NCBI GenBank assembly: GCA_019188255.1
Contig: JAETXT010000011.1
Coordinates: 2,790,001 to 2,854,000 of the forward strand
Direction of reading: 5' to 3'
DNA length: 64,000 nt
Origin: Verticillium longisporum
Taxonomy: Eukaryota > Ascomycota > Sordariomycetes > Glomerellales > Plectosphaerellaceae
In this document: positions 11,550 to 21,883 of the stretch, piece by piece
Layout: every line of letters starts with the position of its first letter
Numbering within the stretch: the first letter of the stretch is position 1
Program-made: the position numbers and the translations under genes
The notes under the pieces: generated by a model
What the model saw: only the letters and a program-made list of their open reading frames with translations
What the model was told of the DNA's origin: nothing
The model's database searches: none

Positions 11550-11850
11550 TCACATCTGCCAGTCCAGTTTGCGAGCCAGCCGGCCCCTGGTCGTCGTATG
11601 CTCGGGTGTTCTGACTGACTTATTTCACCGCTTTTCCAGCATTGCTGACGGCTTGCCCGGCTACGACGATGAGCATTTATTTCGCAATGTTCCCAAGCCT
11701 GCACACAATATTATTTCACACCTTGTCAGGCAACAACATGGGTTTGACCTGACCGCCTCGTAACCGCTCACTGGACGTGTTGCGAAAGCAATTGTGCGTG
11801 TTCTCATCCTGGACTATTTGACCCGCCGCCACCAATCGCCGTGCATATCA

Positions 11851-12162
11851 TCATTCGTCTCTCGCATGGTTCCCCTCACCGCAAGCACAAGCACCCAGAA
11901 ACCCAAATTTCGTGCGTCCCTGCAGCTTGGAGCAAATCTTTTTGTCTCCCGGATTTAGTTGCCTTGTTCCATCTTCAGAACTGTTACATGGGCGAGCCTG
12001 GTTGAGGTTGAGCACATGCAAGCCTATGTACTTACTTGGAGAGTCCGGTAGTGCAAGATTCTGGTTCGCACGCCAACAACAGCCATGGCACATGCGACTG
12101 ACACTTGGCTCCCACCTTCCTGAAGTTGCGTTCCCAACGGCAAGAGCAAAAGCTATCGTCAT
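11851..12162 (-). CDS. Weak candidate for a small Cys-containing protein
   Basis: An ATG-initiated frame of 103 codons begins MTIAFALAVGNATS and contains seven Cys (MCHGCC, then PC, IC and CAC). Small Cys-rich proteins are common effectors in this fungal group, but the hydrophobic N-terminus is short for a signal peptide and there is no supporting homology. It may be a chance frame. Confidence 0.15.
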   Translation of the reverse strand: MTIAFALAVGNATSGRWEPSVSRMCHGCCWRANQNLALPDSPSKYIGLHVLNLNQARPCNSSEDGTRQLNPGDKKICSKLQGRTKFGFLGACACGEGNHARDE

Positions 12163-13076
12163 GACAAGGGTCCAGCCCTGGCGACCGAAGAAGAACAGCA
12201 GGGCGACCGTCCTTTACTCCAACGGAAGAAGCCTTGGTTGTACCTTTTACTCACTACCTGGGCCCTGAAGCTTTCTGCCCCTAATCGACACAGGGCACCA
12301 ACGATCACCAGCACACGGCAGCACTTACTCCTACATGCCCCTCTCACACTGGCCCGAACATCGCCGCCGTCCCCCTTTTCTGTTCGATGTATCCGCCATC
12401 GCCCCCTGTCGAAGACGACAATTGACCCCGTTCCAGTGGTTCCCCTTTGCAGGAGATGGCCCGAAATTGCACAGGAAGGAAGCAGCGCCTAGCTTGGCCC
12501 TGATAACTTGTTGATCGATGACTGGGCCAGACGTGCCGTACTTCGCATGCCACCCCTTCGACACGCGCAGATGGCTCCGTCTCCCCTTCGCCCATAGAAG
12601 TACCCCCAGCTCCGGTTCCCTTGTCGGCTCTGACGATATGATCTTCATCGGAAGGGTCGTGATGCTCCAGGACACTCGGGCAAATTGACGTGAGAAGTGG
12701 GGAGGGACCGCACTGCGATGCCGCACTCGCACAGCATCGATTGCCCTTCCACCATCCTGTCGTGCCGTCGTGTCAGTGATAAAGGTTCCCTCCACCCTTC
12801 AGATTGGCATGTGCTCGACTTTGATTCTCCTCAAATTCTTCATTCCAAGACGGCCCTGCCACCATTCTGTCATAGCCCCTCAGGCCATCCCACGCCGGTC
12901 CGCTCTCCTCCCTTGCTCACCCTCGACGTTTTTCTCCTTTCTCAAGGCACCTCAGCCAATCCCACTGAACCGCCACACCCCAATAGGCAGTCCAGCCAAG
13001 GGCCCTACTATCCCGACCTCCAGACCCTCCCAGCATCCCACTCCATCCCACGCCGCCAGCGTCATCCGTATTCACA
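12163..13076. other. 5' region of the sorbitol-dehydrogenase-like gene
   Basis: No coding frame supported. The last ~350 bases before 13077 are C/T-rich, as is common in leaders of highly expressed filamentous-fungal genes, so promoter and 5' UTR are probably here. Confidence 0.5.
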
Positions 13077-14494
13077 ATGGCCCCTGTTGCTACTGAGGAG
13101 TTCGCACCAATGCAACTACCCGTCCACAGCTCGAAGCTCTCTTCGATCAGTGCGTCTGTCTTGCATGGACCCAGAGACCTACGATTGGTATGTCGTCTCC
13201 CGTCTTTTCCTCCACGTGGGGGTTTGGGTATTGGGTTACACAAGATGCCTGTCCCCACGTCGTCGGCTGTCTCTCGCCTATTCTCGCCTAACGGTTAGCC
13301 CCCCATGACAAACAGAGACTGACTTCATGTCTTGCTTAGGAGACGAGAACGCTGGAGAACCCTGGTGTCGGCGAGCTCCAGATTTCAATTCGGAGTACAG
13401 GCATTTGTGGTTCCGATGTCAGCTATTATAAGAAGTTTGCCAATGGCGACCTCTGTGCCTGCCATCCTCTGTCCCTGGGACACGAGTCATCAGGAGTTGT
13501 CGTTGCCATTGGATCGCAAGTCAACGGCTTCAAACTTGGCGATCGCGTGGCTCTCGAAGTCGGTGTGCCGTGCAGCCAGTGCTCCACCTGCAGGAAAGGC
13601 AGGTACAATCTATGCAAAAAGTTGAGATTCAGGAGCAGCGCCAAAACCGTCCCCCACTACCAGGGCACCCTCCAGGATCGGATCAACCACCCGGCCAACT
13701 GGTGCCACAAGATTCCAGACCATGTTTCCTTCGACTCGGCCGCTCTTCTCGAACCCCTTTCCGTCGCTATCCATGCGGTCAATCGCGCCGCCCCGGCACC
13801 TGGCTCCACGGCGCTCGTCATCGGTGCTGGGACAGTCGGCCTGTTGACTGCTGCCATGGCGCGACAGGCTGGCTGTTCTGAGGTCACCATCACGGACGTA
13901 GATGCCGGGCGGGTCAACTATGCCATCACAAAGGGCTTCGCCACGCACGGCTATGTCGTGCCCAACATGCAGTCTGGCACCTCAACTCCGGCCGAGTCGG
14001 GCGTCATGACGCCTTCCAGCATCTTCTCAGTCCAGAGCGTGCAGAGCAAATTTGACGGCGCAAAGTCGCTTGCCGCCGAGCTTTTGGCCATCACCAAGGT
14101 GCCTGAGTACCTTGACGACGATGACGAGCATGACGGTGTCGATATCGCTTTCGAGTGTACCGGCAAGGAGGTCTGCATGCACACCAGCTTGTATGCGACG
14201 AAGCCGGGCGGCAAGGTCATCATGGTCGGCATGGGCACGCCGGTGCAGACACTACCTTTGTCCGTCGCTCACCTCAAAGAAATTGACATCCTGGGCATCT
14301 TCAGATACGCCAACACCTACCCGACGGGCGTTCAGCTTCTGTGCGCAAAGAACAGAGCCAACATTCCGAACCTCGACGACATGGTCACGCACCGTTTCAA
14401 GGGTCTCGAGAACGCGTCCAAGGCGTTTGAGCTGGCGAGTCGGACGTTTGACGACGAGGGGAAATTGGTGCTCAAGGTTGTCATCGAGGCTTGA
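13077..14494 (+). CDS. Zinc-dependent sorbitol/xylitol dehydrogenase family enzyme
   Basis: Two exons: 13077-13187 and 13340-14494 (152-nt intron, GTATGT..TTAG), giving 421 aa. Medium-chain dehydrogenase/reductase fold: catalytic zinc ligands Cys60 (GICGSD) and His85/Glu86 (GHES), the structural zinc lobe with four Cys (about 115, 118, 121, 129) and a GAGTVG nucleotide-binding motif near residue 190. NAD-dependent polyol oxidation in the cytosol is expected from the family. A Ser/Thr-rich insertion (QSGTSTPAESGVMTPSSIFS) plus an acidic LDDDDEHDG stretch interrupts the Rossmann half and makes it longer than typical ~350-aa relatives. The exact polyol cannot be told. It is convergent with CSN6. 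Confidence 0.85.
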
Positions 14495-15122
14495 GCATAC
14501 CCGCCATACGTCTCAGACCTGCGGCACTCCTCAAAGATTGATTGGTTGGCTGGCATTACATCCAGCTTATGATACCCTGGTGGCAGGTGTTTTTACATAG
14601 GGGGCATGGGGACAGAAGGAGGAGGTCGCCCCATTGGGAGCGGACGGATGATAGCGCATATTTACGAACACAACAGGTCGCGAATAGCAGGCCTAGCAGG
14701 GAGGGAGTTTGAGGGTTTGCAAGGATACAGGGCACAAAACTAGATAGGATTCACATCAGGAGGTTATTTCTTTCTTTTTACTCTTACGCAAGCACTTCGG
14801 TGGACTGTTCAATTTCAAGGGGGGATTTTACGCTTGAACCTCAATCAACTTGAAATACAGAGGTTATTAGACGCCAGTGTGCCGGATGCAATATGTCGTG
14901 TACCGTCGTTACTCATTGATCCGTGATTTTTTATTCACAACGCGAGAACTCATACTCTCCCTGTCAGCTAATGACCATCTCTCTATTCTCCTGTTTCGTG
15001 TAGGTGCAATGTCATACCTTGAACCCTGAACGCCTTGCAGTCATGATGCCATTGTAGAAAATGCATTTCGCCCTTTTCCCTGCCCAAATCAAACCGTTTA
15101 CCCTTGAACGGATCCCGTACGC
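14495..15122. other. 3' intergenic region between two convergent genes
   Basis: 628 bp holding both 3' UTRs. T-rich and A-rich stretches (14766-14780, 14925-14935) could serve as poly(A) signals. No gene seen. Confidence 0.55.
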
Positions 15123-16413
15123 TCAAAACATGATGTCCCCAGCGCCCTGGATACCGTAAGGGCTAGGCCTACCCGTGGGTATCTCCCAGGGTGTCCTATT
15201 CCGCTGGTCGCGGGCCATGGCCGAGTCGACAAGGTCGAATTTGCGACCCATGGACCGCACTTCCTGCACGCTCTGCATGACGTCATTGAGGAGGGAGACG
15301 AGGTGGACGTCGTTCTGCTCGCATACCACCTCCCTCCGGAAGGCCTCAACATCCGACGGCTCAACCAGGTCCAGTCGGCCGACGAGTGCGTGAATCTGTC
15401 GCAAAATGGTATTCGACGGCATCGTCTCGTGGTCGCCTGCAGGTTGTGCAGACATTTCCTTGCCCGAGATGTACGCCGCGGGCAGACGCTCGAGGTAGGT
15501 CATGATGAGGTGGATGCGTGACAAGAGCATCTTGGTCGCATTGGCCTTGGCCGTCAGCGCGGCGATCATCTCTTCCTCCTCAGGCGTCAGCGCCGCGTCA
15601 TCCTCTACCGGGAGGAGGCTGTCGGCCTTTGCTTGCCCTTTCCGCCGGCGGTGTTGGCGTCCTTTCCCTTCTGCTTCTCTTTGGGAGGCTCGACGGCGGT
15701 GGCCGTTCCGCTGCCCCGAGCCACAAAGTCCATGCTGATCATCTCGGCCTCGCCCGTCTCGACTGTGTAGCCCAGCTCGCGGAAGCGTAGCTTCAGCGTA
15801 GACTCGCCGTCTTCCATCGTCTTGTCGCCTTCCGTATCGGCGGCCTTGGCGGCGTCGTCGACTTCATAGTTGCTCTCGTACACGGTCAGAGGGAGCTTGC
15901 CGCCTACGGAATGGTCGAGAACTTCCTTCGGGTGGAAGCCGAGGAGGATGGCCGACTCATTAATGTGGTTGAGGATGGTAGTGTGAATATGGGTGAGTTC
16001 TTGGGTCGGGCCCGTTTTGGGCAGGAGCGTGTACCAGCCGACAAAGTCGAGATTTCGGTCCTTGTGGACAGCACGCACTGCGTAAATGTTAGCAATGTAA
16101 GTGTGCGGACCCAGCTGTAGTTCTCACTCTGCTCTATCCGTCCAAGCACTCTAGGCAGGTCCAGACTGTATTTGTAGGGCGTGTCGGGGGACGGGGCAAC
16201 ATGGCAGTCAAAGGCGTGCTCGATGGTGACTTCACGGCCGTTGTGCTGGCCCATCAGGCCACCAACTATGGGCCACTCATGTTCTCGGAGGGTGTGGCGG
16301 GTGATGTAGTCGGAGATGCTGAGGAGCACGAGGGGGTGCAGGACCGCTTGGAGTTCGGAAGACTGATTCGAGATGAGCGGGTTGACCGACTTCAGGCCCG
16401 CGTTGGACGACAT
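15123..16413 (-). CDS. csn6: COP9 signalosome subunit 6 (one frame break)
   Basis: Two exons: 16413-16128 and 16077-15123, with a 50-nt intron. The MPN domain begins with LHPLVLLSISDYITRHTLRE and includes GGLMGQHNGREVTIEHAFDC and LDFVGWYTLLPKTGP. As in CSN6 generally, the JAMM metalloprotease motif is absent, so it is a structural partner of the catalytic subunit CSN5 in cullin deneddylation. The C-terminal helical half (LTPEEEEMIAALTAKANATK onward) forms the signalosome bundle. Frames disagree between about 15624 and 15640: one added base in the coding-strand AAGCAAAGG stretch joins GKGK to ADSLLPVEDDAALTPEE and gives 413 aa. The start is the ATG at 16413; the frame extends further upstream only without ATG. 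Confidence 0.87.
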
Positions 16414-17739
16414 TTCAAACGGGACTTTGCAGCTGGACAATAGGATATCCCGGTCGAAAGCTGGAGGCTATGTAAGAACTGTGCCAGTCTTGACTATCGG
16501 CACCTGCTCGGGTCGGGCGGAGAGCATGTGAACAGGGGCGGATGCTGGTAGCTGGAGTTGGAGATGGGAGGTCTCAAGCTCCCATTTGGTACAGAGCTGC
16601 CTGCCATTCTGCCCCGCGTCCCGCTCTCGATTACGTAATATGATTGCGGGACACCTACCTGCTACAGCCATACCTTAAGGTATGCAACTACAAGGAGGCA
16701 AACATGCTGAGGTCCACCAGAGGCGGCCCGCCACCCGGGGCCCACCCTTAGCACGGAGCTCGGGGTGGCTCGCCGGACACTCCGGCCCCATAGGTTTTGT
16801 TTGCCAATGTTATCAGCCGCGGGCAACATAATTAAACAAGAGAATTGAGATGAGTGCTATTCAGGTCAAATTGAGTGACCACGCTGAGGTACTCCACCGT
16901 GAAGTCCACCTGCTCCTCACCTTGCTTTCTATTGAAACTGCGAATGTCTCCCTTCGAGAACCCCTTGTGATGGCATTTATGATGAGATGATCTCGACCTT
17001 CCTGGGCCATTTCCACTTTGCCGTCTCGCTTCCCAGTAGCGCTCGTATCTCAAAGCAGTGAGCCATAGAAAACTGCTAACATTACCCGAAACGTTGACAA
17101 GGCACTACGAGGACACCCAATTTCTCGCTTTTCTCCCAGAAACTATTCGATTGATTGAATAAAATATTGCCATTGAGAGCGCTTTATTGTCAGATCAGCC
17201 TTCTGAATAAATGATCATGGAGGCTCTTTCAACCCTTTGAACTCTTCAGAAGCAAGGAAGGAAATTCAAGTGAGTAAGAACTACTTTTGTCCGCATCGTT
17301 GCAGTTTTGTATGGTTGAAACCCTCTTCTTTCTGCGTCACGAAATTATCTTGCAAATCCTCAAAGATCCAGCGTTCCGTAAAGAAAATCTAAACAAAGAA
17401 GAGCAAGAGTAGGTGGAGAGGCACTCGCGAGATCCGGGCACCACAAAAATGTTTTGCTGGCCATACCTGATTCCCAACCATTGATTTTGTTGTCTTCAAA
17501 GTACGGATCCCAGATATACATCTTTGGGTCATGAGCCGCGTTCAAATGCGGCTTTGCTCATTTGGTGCGAATTCAATATTTGGACTTAACGTAAATTTGC
17601 ATTGCCTCAAAGAACCCAGGCAAACGTTTGAACCATGACAACACCCTTCCTATGCTTGCCTGATATACTTTGTTTGACAGCGTTGCCGTGAATAACTTAG
17701 TAGGAAGCATACATATCATACAGTACCATCTGATTTAGC
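16414..17739. promoter_or_regulatory. Divergent intergenic region (CSN6 / orphan nuclear protein)
   Basis: 1.3 kb between divergent start codons. The left part has a GC-rich block (16720-16775) with GCCACCC..GGGTGGC arms; the rest, 16800-17700, is AT-leaning. No coding frame is convincing. Promoters of both genes should be here. Confidence 0.5.
16669..16684. repeat. 16-bp perfect palindrome
   Basis: CATACCTTAAGGTATG is self-complementary and shares the CCTTA/AGGTA core of the palindromes in the 7-10 kb tract. It lies about 255 bp upstream of the CSN6 start codon. Confidence 0.8.
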
Positions 17740-19638
17740 ATGTCTGCAACCGTCTCGCGCTCCACAAGCTTTTCATCAACCTTCCCCTTTTCCGAGCTAC
17801 CAGAACCGTCCTTCAAGAGTTGCTATGCTATCCCACATTTGATACTGCGGAATTTCTACGAGTATTCAAGTAAAGTGGCGATGGCAACCCCAACTGGCCC
17901 TTTCGTTCTGAGACCTGCAACACCAGCCTCAGTATTACCCGCGAAAAGGATGGACGATGAGCTTCAGATTGTAGCGGTCAACCCTGTGAAGAAGAGAAGG
18001 CTCAACAATCTTGGGGTTGCCCCTACACCTCAAGCTTTCGAACATAGCACATCGGCCGCTCCATCTCCACGACCTGCTCTGATGACCTCGGACCCCAAGA
18101 GATCCGGCCCCAAAATAGAGCAGAGAACCAGTACTGCGGCAGCGGTACTGTCCTCACAGCCTCCAGAATCGCCAAGCGCTTGGTCTGCGACAAGGACCTT
18201 AGGACCCGGGTTTGAGAAGTTGAATAATCTTGACACTCTCTGGATCGCGCCAGCCAGCAGCCCTTGCGATTCTCCTCCTCTGTCGCCAAAACAACTGCCG
18301 CAAAGATTGTTGCCTGGTTCTACAAGATCTCAATCAGTTCGAAAATTCACCGTTCCAATCAAGAATGAGGGTTGTGATGGGCTTGGAAGCCACGCGTCCA
18401 GAACTGGGATGGAGGGTCACATGTTCGCAATGACCCCTCCTTATATTGCTGAAGCAGCTCCAGACCCAGCAGAAGATGCAATGACAGCCATCCTTGCCGA
18501 GGCCACTGAATTTAAACCATATGGTACAACTGAGGCGTGTGGTTTGAACGACTGGCTTCTTGAATTCCGGGACACTGAGTGTGGGCAGGACGGACTACGG
18601 CACGAGGTTCGCGTCCCGCCAACCCAGATTGTTGACCACGTGTCACACGTCAAGAGCAATGACAAGAAGAACTACCACAGTCAGTCCTCCATGGGTCTCA
18701 TGTACCAGTCTCCACCCCCTCAGCCATTGAGCCTCGCGTCTAGATTAGACTTCGGCCGCAGGATCAGCTTCCGTCAGCTCGACCGCCCCCAAAACAAAGT
18801 GGAACAACCTTCGGTGACACCTCCAAACCCATCAACGAGCCATGATGCAGCAGTTAGTTCGTACAATACTAGCTCAATGCAAGATTACAAAGATGGGCCA
18901 AAAGCTCAGGGGACTTGCTTGAAATGCCTTCAAGCCAAGCTCCGGCAACGAGCAGCAGCGATTTCGGCGAACGAGATGCAATCCTCTCTGGCACCGGGCT
19001 CCTTTCAGGCCTCGAGTCTGGCGCAACCAGCTTGGACACCAGGATTTAATATGAATAGCACAGTGAATGGGAATATAATGCCGGCTGCACATGGTCAATT
19101 GATACCTTCGCAGTTCATTGCCGGACTGGTGGGCTCCGCTCGACAATCTCAATTCCTTGGTCGTATACCTCTTGGCCAAAACACGACCAGACCTACTCCG
19201 TTCTCTTCATCAACGGACGATATGCTCGGTACCCGAAACTCACAGGTGCCGATCCATTCGACTCAAGCAACGACTAGCGGTAAACACTTGATTGTCGATA
19301 TCGCAGACACATGCGCAGAAGTGTTTCCTTTTGAAGCTGTCGCTAAACGACACCACCAGCCCGTCCAGAAAGTCAGGGATGTCTTTAGCGCCATCATACA
19401 GGTACCATTGCTGCGCTGTCCCACGGACAAACGAAGGGCGGGTAAGCTGGCCACAGCTCGATTGAAGGAGTACACCCAGGCCAAGAAGAGAATAGGTCCA
19501 GACAATCAAGACCGAGGAGACAGGCACCGGGAGCTTGGTCAAGAAGATCAGTATTTTTCAGCTTGGGATGTTGCAAAGTTACTCGGCCCGACTGACGCAC
19601 AGCCGGGACACCATTTCGATTCCGCTGGTCCTTGGTAA
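17740..19638 (+). CDS. Uncharacterised, probably nuclear protein
   Basis: A single-exon frame of 632 codons. Most of it is Ser/Pro/Thr-rich and predicted disordered. A basic NPVKKRRLNNL motif near residue 90 looks like a nuclear localisation signal. A CLKCLQAKLRQR patch lies at about residue 390. The C-terminal ~110 residues are the best ordered part (EVFPFEAVAKRHHQPVQKVR.. then VPLLRCPTDKRRAGKLATAR), looking like a small helical, possibly nucleic-acid-binding module. The ATG at 17740 is the longest start; the in-frame ATG at 17881 (GGCGATGG) has an equally good context and precedes the first clearly protein-like stretch. I do not recognise the family. Confidence 0.6.
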   Translation: MSATVSRSTSFSSTFPFSELPEPSFKSCYAIPHLILRNFYEYSSKVAMATPTGPFVLRPATPASVLPAKRMDDELQIVAVNPVKKRRLNNLGVAPTPQAFEHSTSAAPSPRPALMTSDPKRSGPKIEQRTSTAAAVLSSQPPESPSAWSATRTLGPGFEKLNNLDTLWIAPASSPCDSPPLSPKQLPQRLLPGSTRSQSVRKFTVPIKNEGCDGLGSHASRTGMEGHMFAMTPPYIAEAAPDPAEDAMTAILAEATEFKPYGTTEACGLNDWLLEFRDTECGQDGLRHEVRVPPTQIVDHVSHVKSNDKKNYHSQSSMGLMYQSPPPQPLSLASRLDFGRRISFRQLDRPQNKVEQPSVTPPNPSTSHDAAVSSYNTSSMQDYKDGPKAQGTCLKCLQAKLRQRAAAISANEMQSSLAPGSFQASSLAQPAWTPGFNMNSTVNGNIMPAAHGQLIPSQFIAGLVGSARQSQFLGRIPLGQNTTRPTPFSSSTDDMLGTRNSQVPIHSTQATTSGKHLIVDIADTCAEVFPFEAVAKRHHQPVQKVRDVFSAIIQVPLLRCPTDKRRAGKLATARLKEYTQAKKRIGPDNQDRGDRHRELGQEDQYFSAWDVAKLLGPTDAQPGHHFDSAGPW

Positions 19639-19757
19639 GATGCCATCAATCAGAGATTTAGCCTCGCGGTGTTGTACGGAAGGTTAAGATGGAGACAAGA
19701 CGTGCAAAGTCTCAGTTGCGTCCTTCGTAGCCAATACGTACGTAAACATTTATGGTA

Positions 19758-20216
19758 CTACATCGATTTCGCCCACAAAACATCGTTTCCTTTGCGAGCT
19801 TTGCAGAGAGCGGCATTCTTTGCGCGCACATAACGAGGTAGTTCCATCATGAGGTGCTCAAGCCTAATCATCTCCTCCTGATTCCCTGTTCTTCTGGCAT
19901 AGATGTATTGTGTCATAAGCAGCTCATGGCGACTTTCGTAGGAAAGCTTCGTCCAGTGTTTGAGGGCACCTTGGTCGCACGGGGCGCATGTATCGTTGAT
20001 GCAATTCTTCGTCACTCGTTGTGCTTTGCACCTCGATGTGTTTTTGCATATGCTGATCGATTTGAGAACATGGCCGCAGCCCATTGTGGTTTCGGTTGTT
20101 TGACACATCCTATAAGCACAAGTTTTCGCCTCTTCGTTTGGTTTGATGCTCCGTCGACCCTGTTGGCGAAGATTTGCTGCTTTATAGCTCTTGGGTACGT
20201 TGAGAATAGAACACAT
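19758..20216 (-). CDS. Small Cys-rich protein of unknown function
   Basis: 152 codons from the ATG at 20216 (the frame extends a few codons upstream without ATG). The middle carries nine Cys in zinc-knuckle-like spacing: CAYRMC, GCGH, SICKNTSRC, CINDTCAPC. The C-terminal third is helical (HELLMTQYIYARRTGNQEEM). Similar small Cys-rich, non-secreted proteins of unknown role are common in Sordariomycetes. There is no signal peptide. It is convergent with the orphan nuclear gene (119-bp gap). Composition makes it more likely real than chance. Confidence 0.55.
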   Translation of the reverse strand: MCSILNVPKSYKAANLRQQGRRSIKPNEEAKTCAYRMCQTTETTMGCGHVLKSISICKNTSRCKAQRVTKNCINDTCAPCDQGALKHWTKLSYESRHELLMTQYIYARRTGNQEEMIRLEHLMMELPRYVRAKNAALCKARKGNDVLWAKSM

Positions 20217-20872
20217 TGGATTTTGCAAGTTGTCCGTTAGGTGATTTCTTTGTTAGTGATGATGCGTTGTGTTTGACCACCCCCATTGATATCACATTAA
20301 GTCTGTATTAGAGACATGGCTGCATTCAGCACAGCTGTCCTGAAAGTGTGCTGACCGACATCAACATCCCGACAATGATAGACTTTCTGGACCGAACTTC
20401 ATGCGCAAGACAGAAATGAAGCGCACAGCACGCCCAGGTAGGACATGCACGTCCAATTAGTGGTCTCCGGTCTGTTTCGTCAAGCCGATGCAGGCTGAAC
20501 AACCCACGAAGCTAATGAAGCGAGATACCGTGACTACAGCCGATAAGAAAGAGAGAAGCCTCTCGACAACTTCACACGTATAATGTCGAGGTGAGGGCAA
20601 ATTCTCAAGAGGTGAGGCAAGATCAAAAGCCAAGATGGTCGGTCATTTCTTGGAGGGCCGCTATCACCTTGTTATCAGTCCAGAACAGGACTAGTGCGGG
20701 GTATGAATCGAGAAATTTCGTCTCCGCCAGGCTCGCCCAGCAACATCAACACGAATTCAACAACGGGCCACAGCTTCTCAGACGACAAATCACGCTATTG
20801 CCGACTGCGAGAACATCGGTCCGAGCCCAAAACTCTCAAGAAAACTCCGAAAAAGCATTTCGGATCATCACA
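20217..20872. promoter_or_regulatory. Divergent intergenic region upstream of bcp1
   Basis: About 650 bp between divergent start codons; no coding evidence. The frame just upstream of bcp1 is open by chance but has no protein-like sequence. Confidence 0.45.
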
Positions 20873-21782
20873 ATGGGCAAGAAGAGGGAGAGAGACGAGC
20901 AGAACCCCGCCCATGACGGCGACAAGATGGATGAAGATGACTCTGAGGATGACGTGCGTTCAGCTTCCTGACAAGCTCCGTTGGCTGTCAAGCGCTAACA
21001 TATGGGTTGAGTTTGACGTTGTGAACGTCGACTTTGAGTGGTTCAACTTTGACGCCGACATCGACTTCCACGGCACCAAGGCTCTTCTCCGCCAGCTCTT
21101 CGACGTGGACGCCGTCAAGTTCAACATATCCGGCCTCGCAGACCTCATCATATCCCAGCCCACCATCGGCTCAACCGTCAAGGTCGACGACAAGGCGAAC
21201 GATGCCTATGCCCTCATGACAGTCCTCAACATGCACGAGCACCGCGACAAGCCGGCGTTCGCCGACCTCACCAAGTACATCATCGAGAAGGCGCAGACGA
21301 ACGAGGCGCTCGCGCCCATCCCCGAATTGCTCACCAGCGGCGCTCAAGTCGGTCTTGTGCTCACGGAGCGTCTCATCAACATGCCGACCGAGATTGCGCC
21401 GCCCATGTACCGCATGCTCATCGACGAGGTCGAGGCTGCCGTGGAGGACAAGGAGCCGTACGAGTTTACACACTATCTCGTCCTCTCCAAGACGTACCGC
21501 GAAGTCGAGCCAGAGGCTGAGCTGCGCACCGAGCGCAAGGGGAAGAAGCAGAAGGGTGAGGATGGGTCCATGTGGTACTTCCACCCGGAGGATGAGGTTA
21601 CGGCCAAGCACGCTGTCGCTCACGGCGCCTACTCTTACTCCCACGAAAACGAGGGCTCGGCGGAGAGCAAGAGGGCGTTCCAGGAAATGGGCATCAAGCC
21701 GCAGGGTTACTTGATGCTCGTGGAGGCGAGCAAGTGGAAGGGGGCTGTGGATGCCGTAGAGCAGTATCTCAAGCCGCAATGA
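20873..21782 (+). CDS. bcp1: BCP1/BCCIP family protein
   Basis: Exons 20873-20953 and 21012-21782 with a 58-nt intron (GTGCGT..GCTAAC..GAG), giving 283 residues. The acidic/basic leader ([12 protein letters not shown].. then MDEDDSEDD) is followed by the conserved core: [38 protein letters not shown] and the hydrophobic end [12 protein letters not shown]. In yeast, Bcp1 acts in nuclear export and as chaperone of ribosomal protein Rpl23; the animal relative BCCIP binds BRCA2 and p21. A nuclear ribosome-biogenesis role is the likely one here. It is tail-to-tail with chorismate mutase (101-bp gap). Confidence 0.92.
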
Positions 21783-21883
21783 AGAAAGATCCACTCGAGG
21801 ACTACCAGCGCTTTGTTCGAACCTTTTTTTTCTCCTTTTGATTGCTTCTATCTTTCTTTTGAACTCAGGGGCCTTGATCTGCA

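Noticed and set aside
11176..11763. 195-codon plus-strand frame in the gene-sparse tract
   Set aside because: Composition is not protein-like, no motif, and the opposite strand carries a better (though still weak) coding signal.
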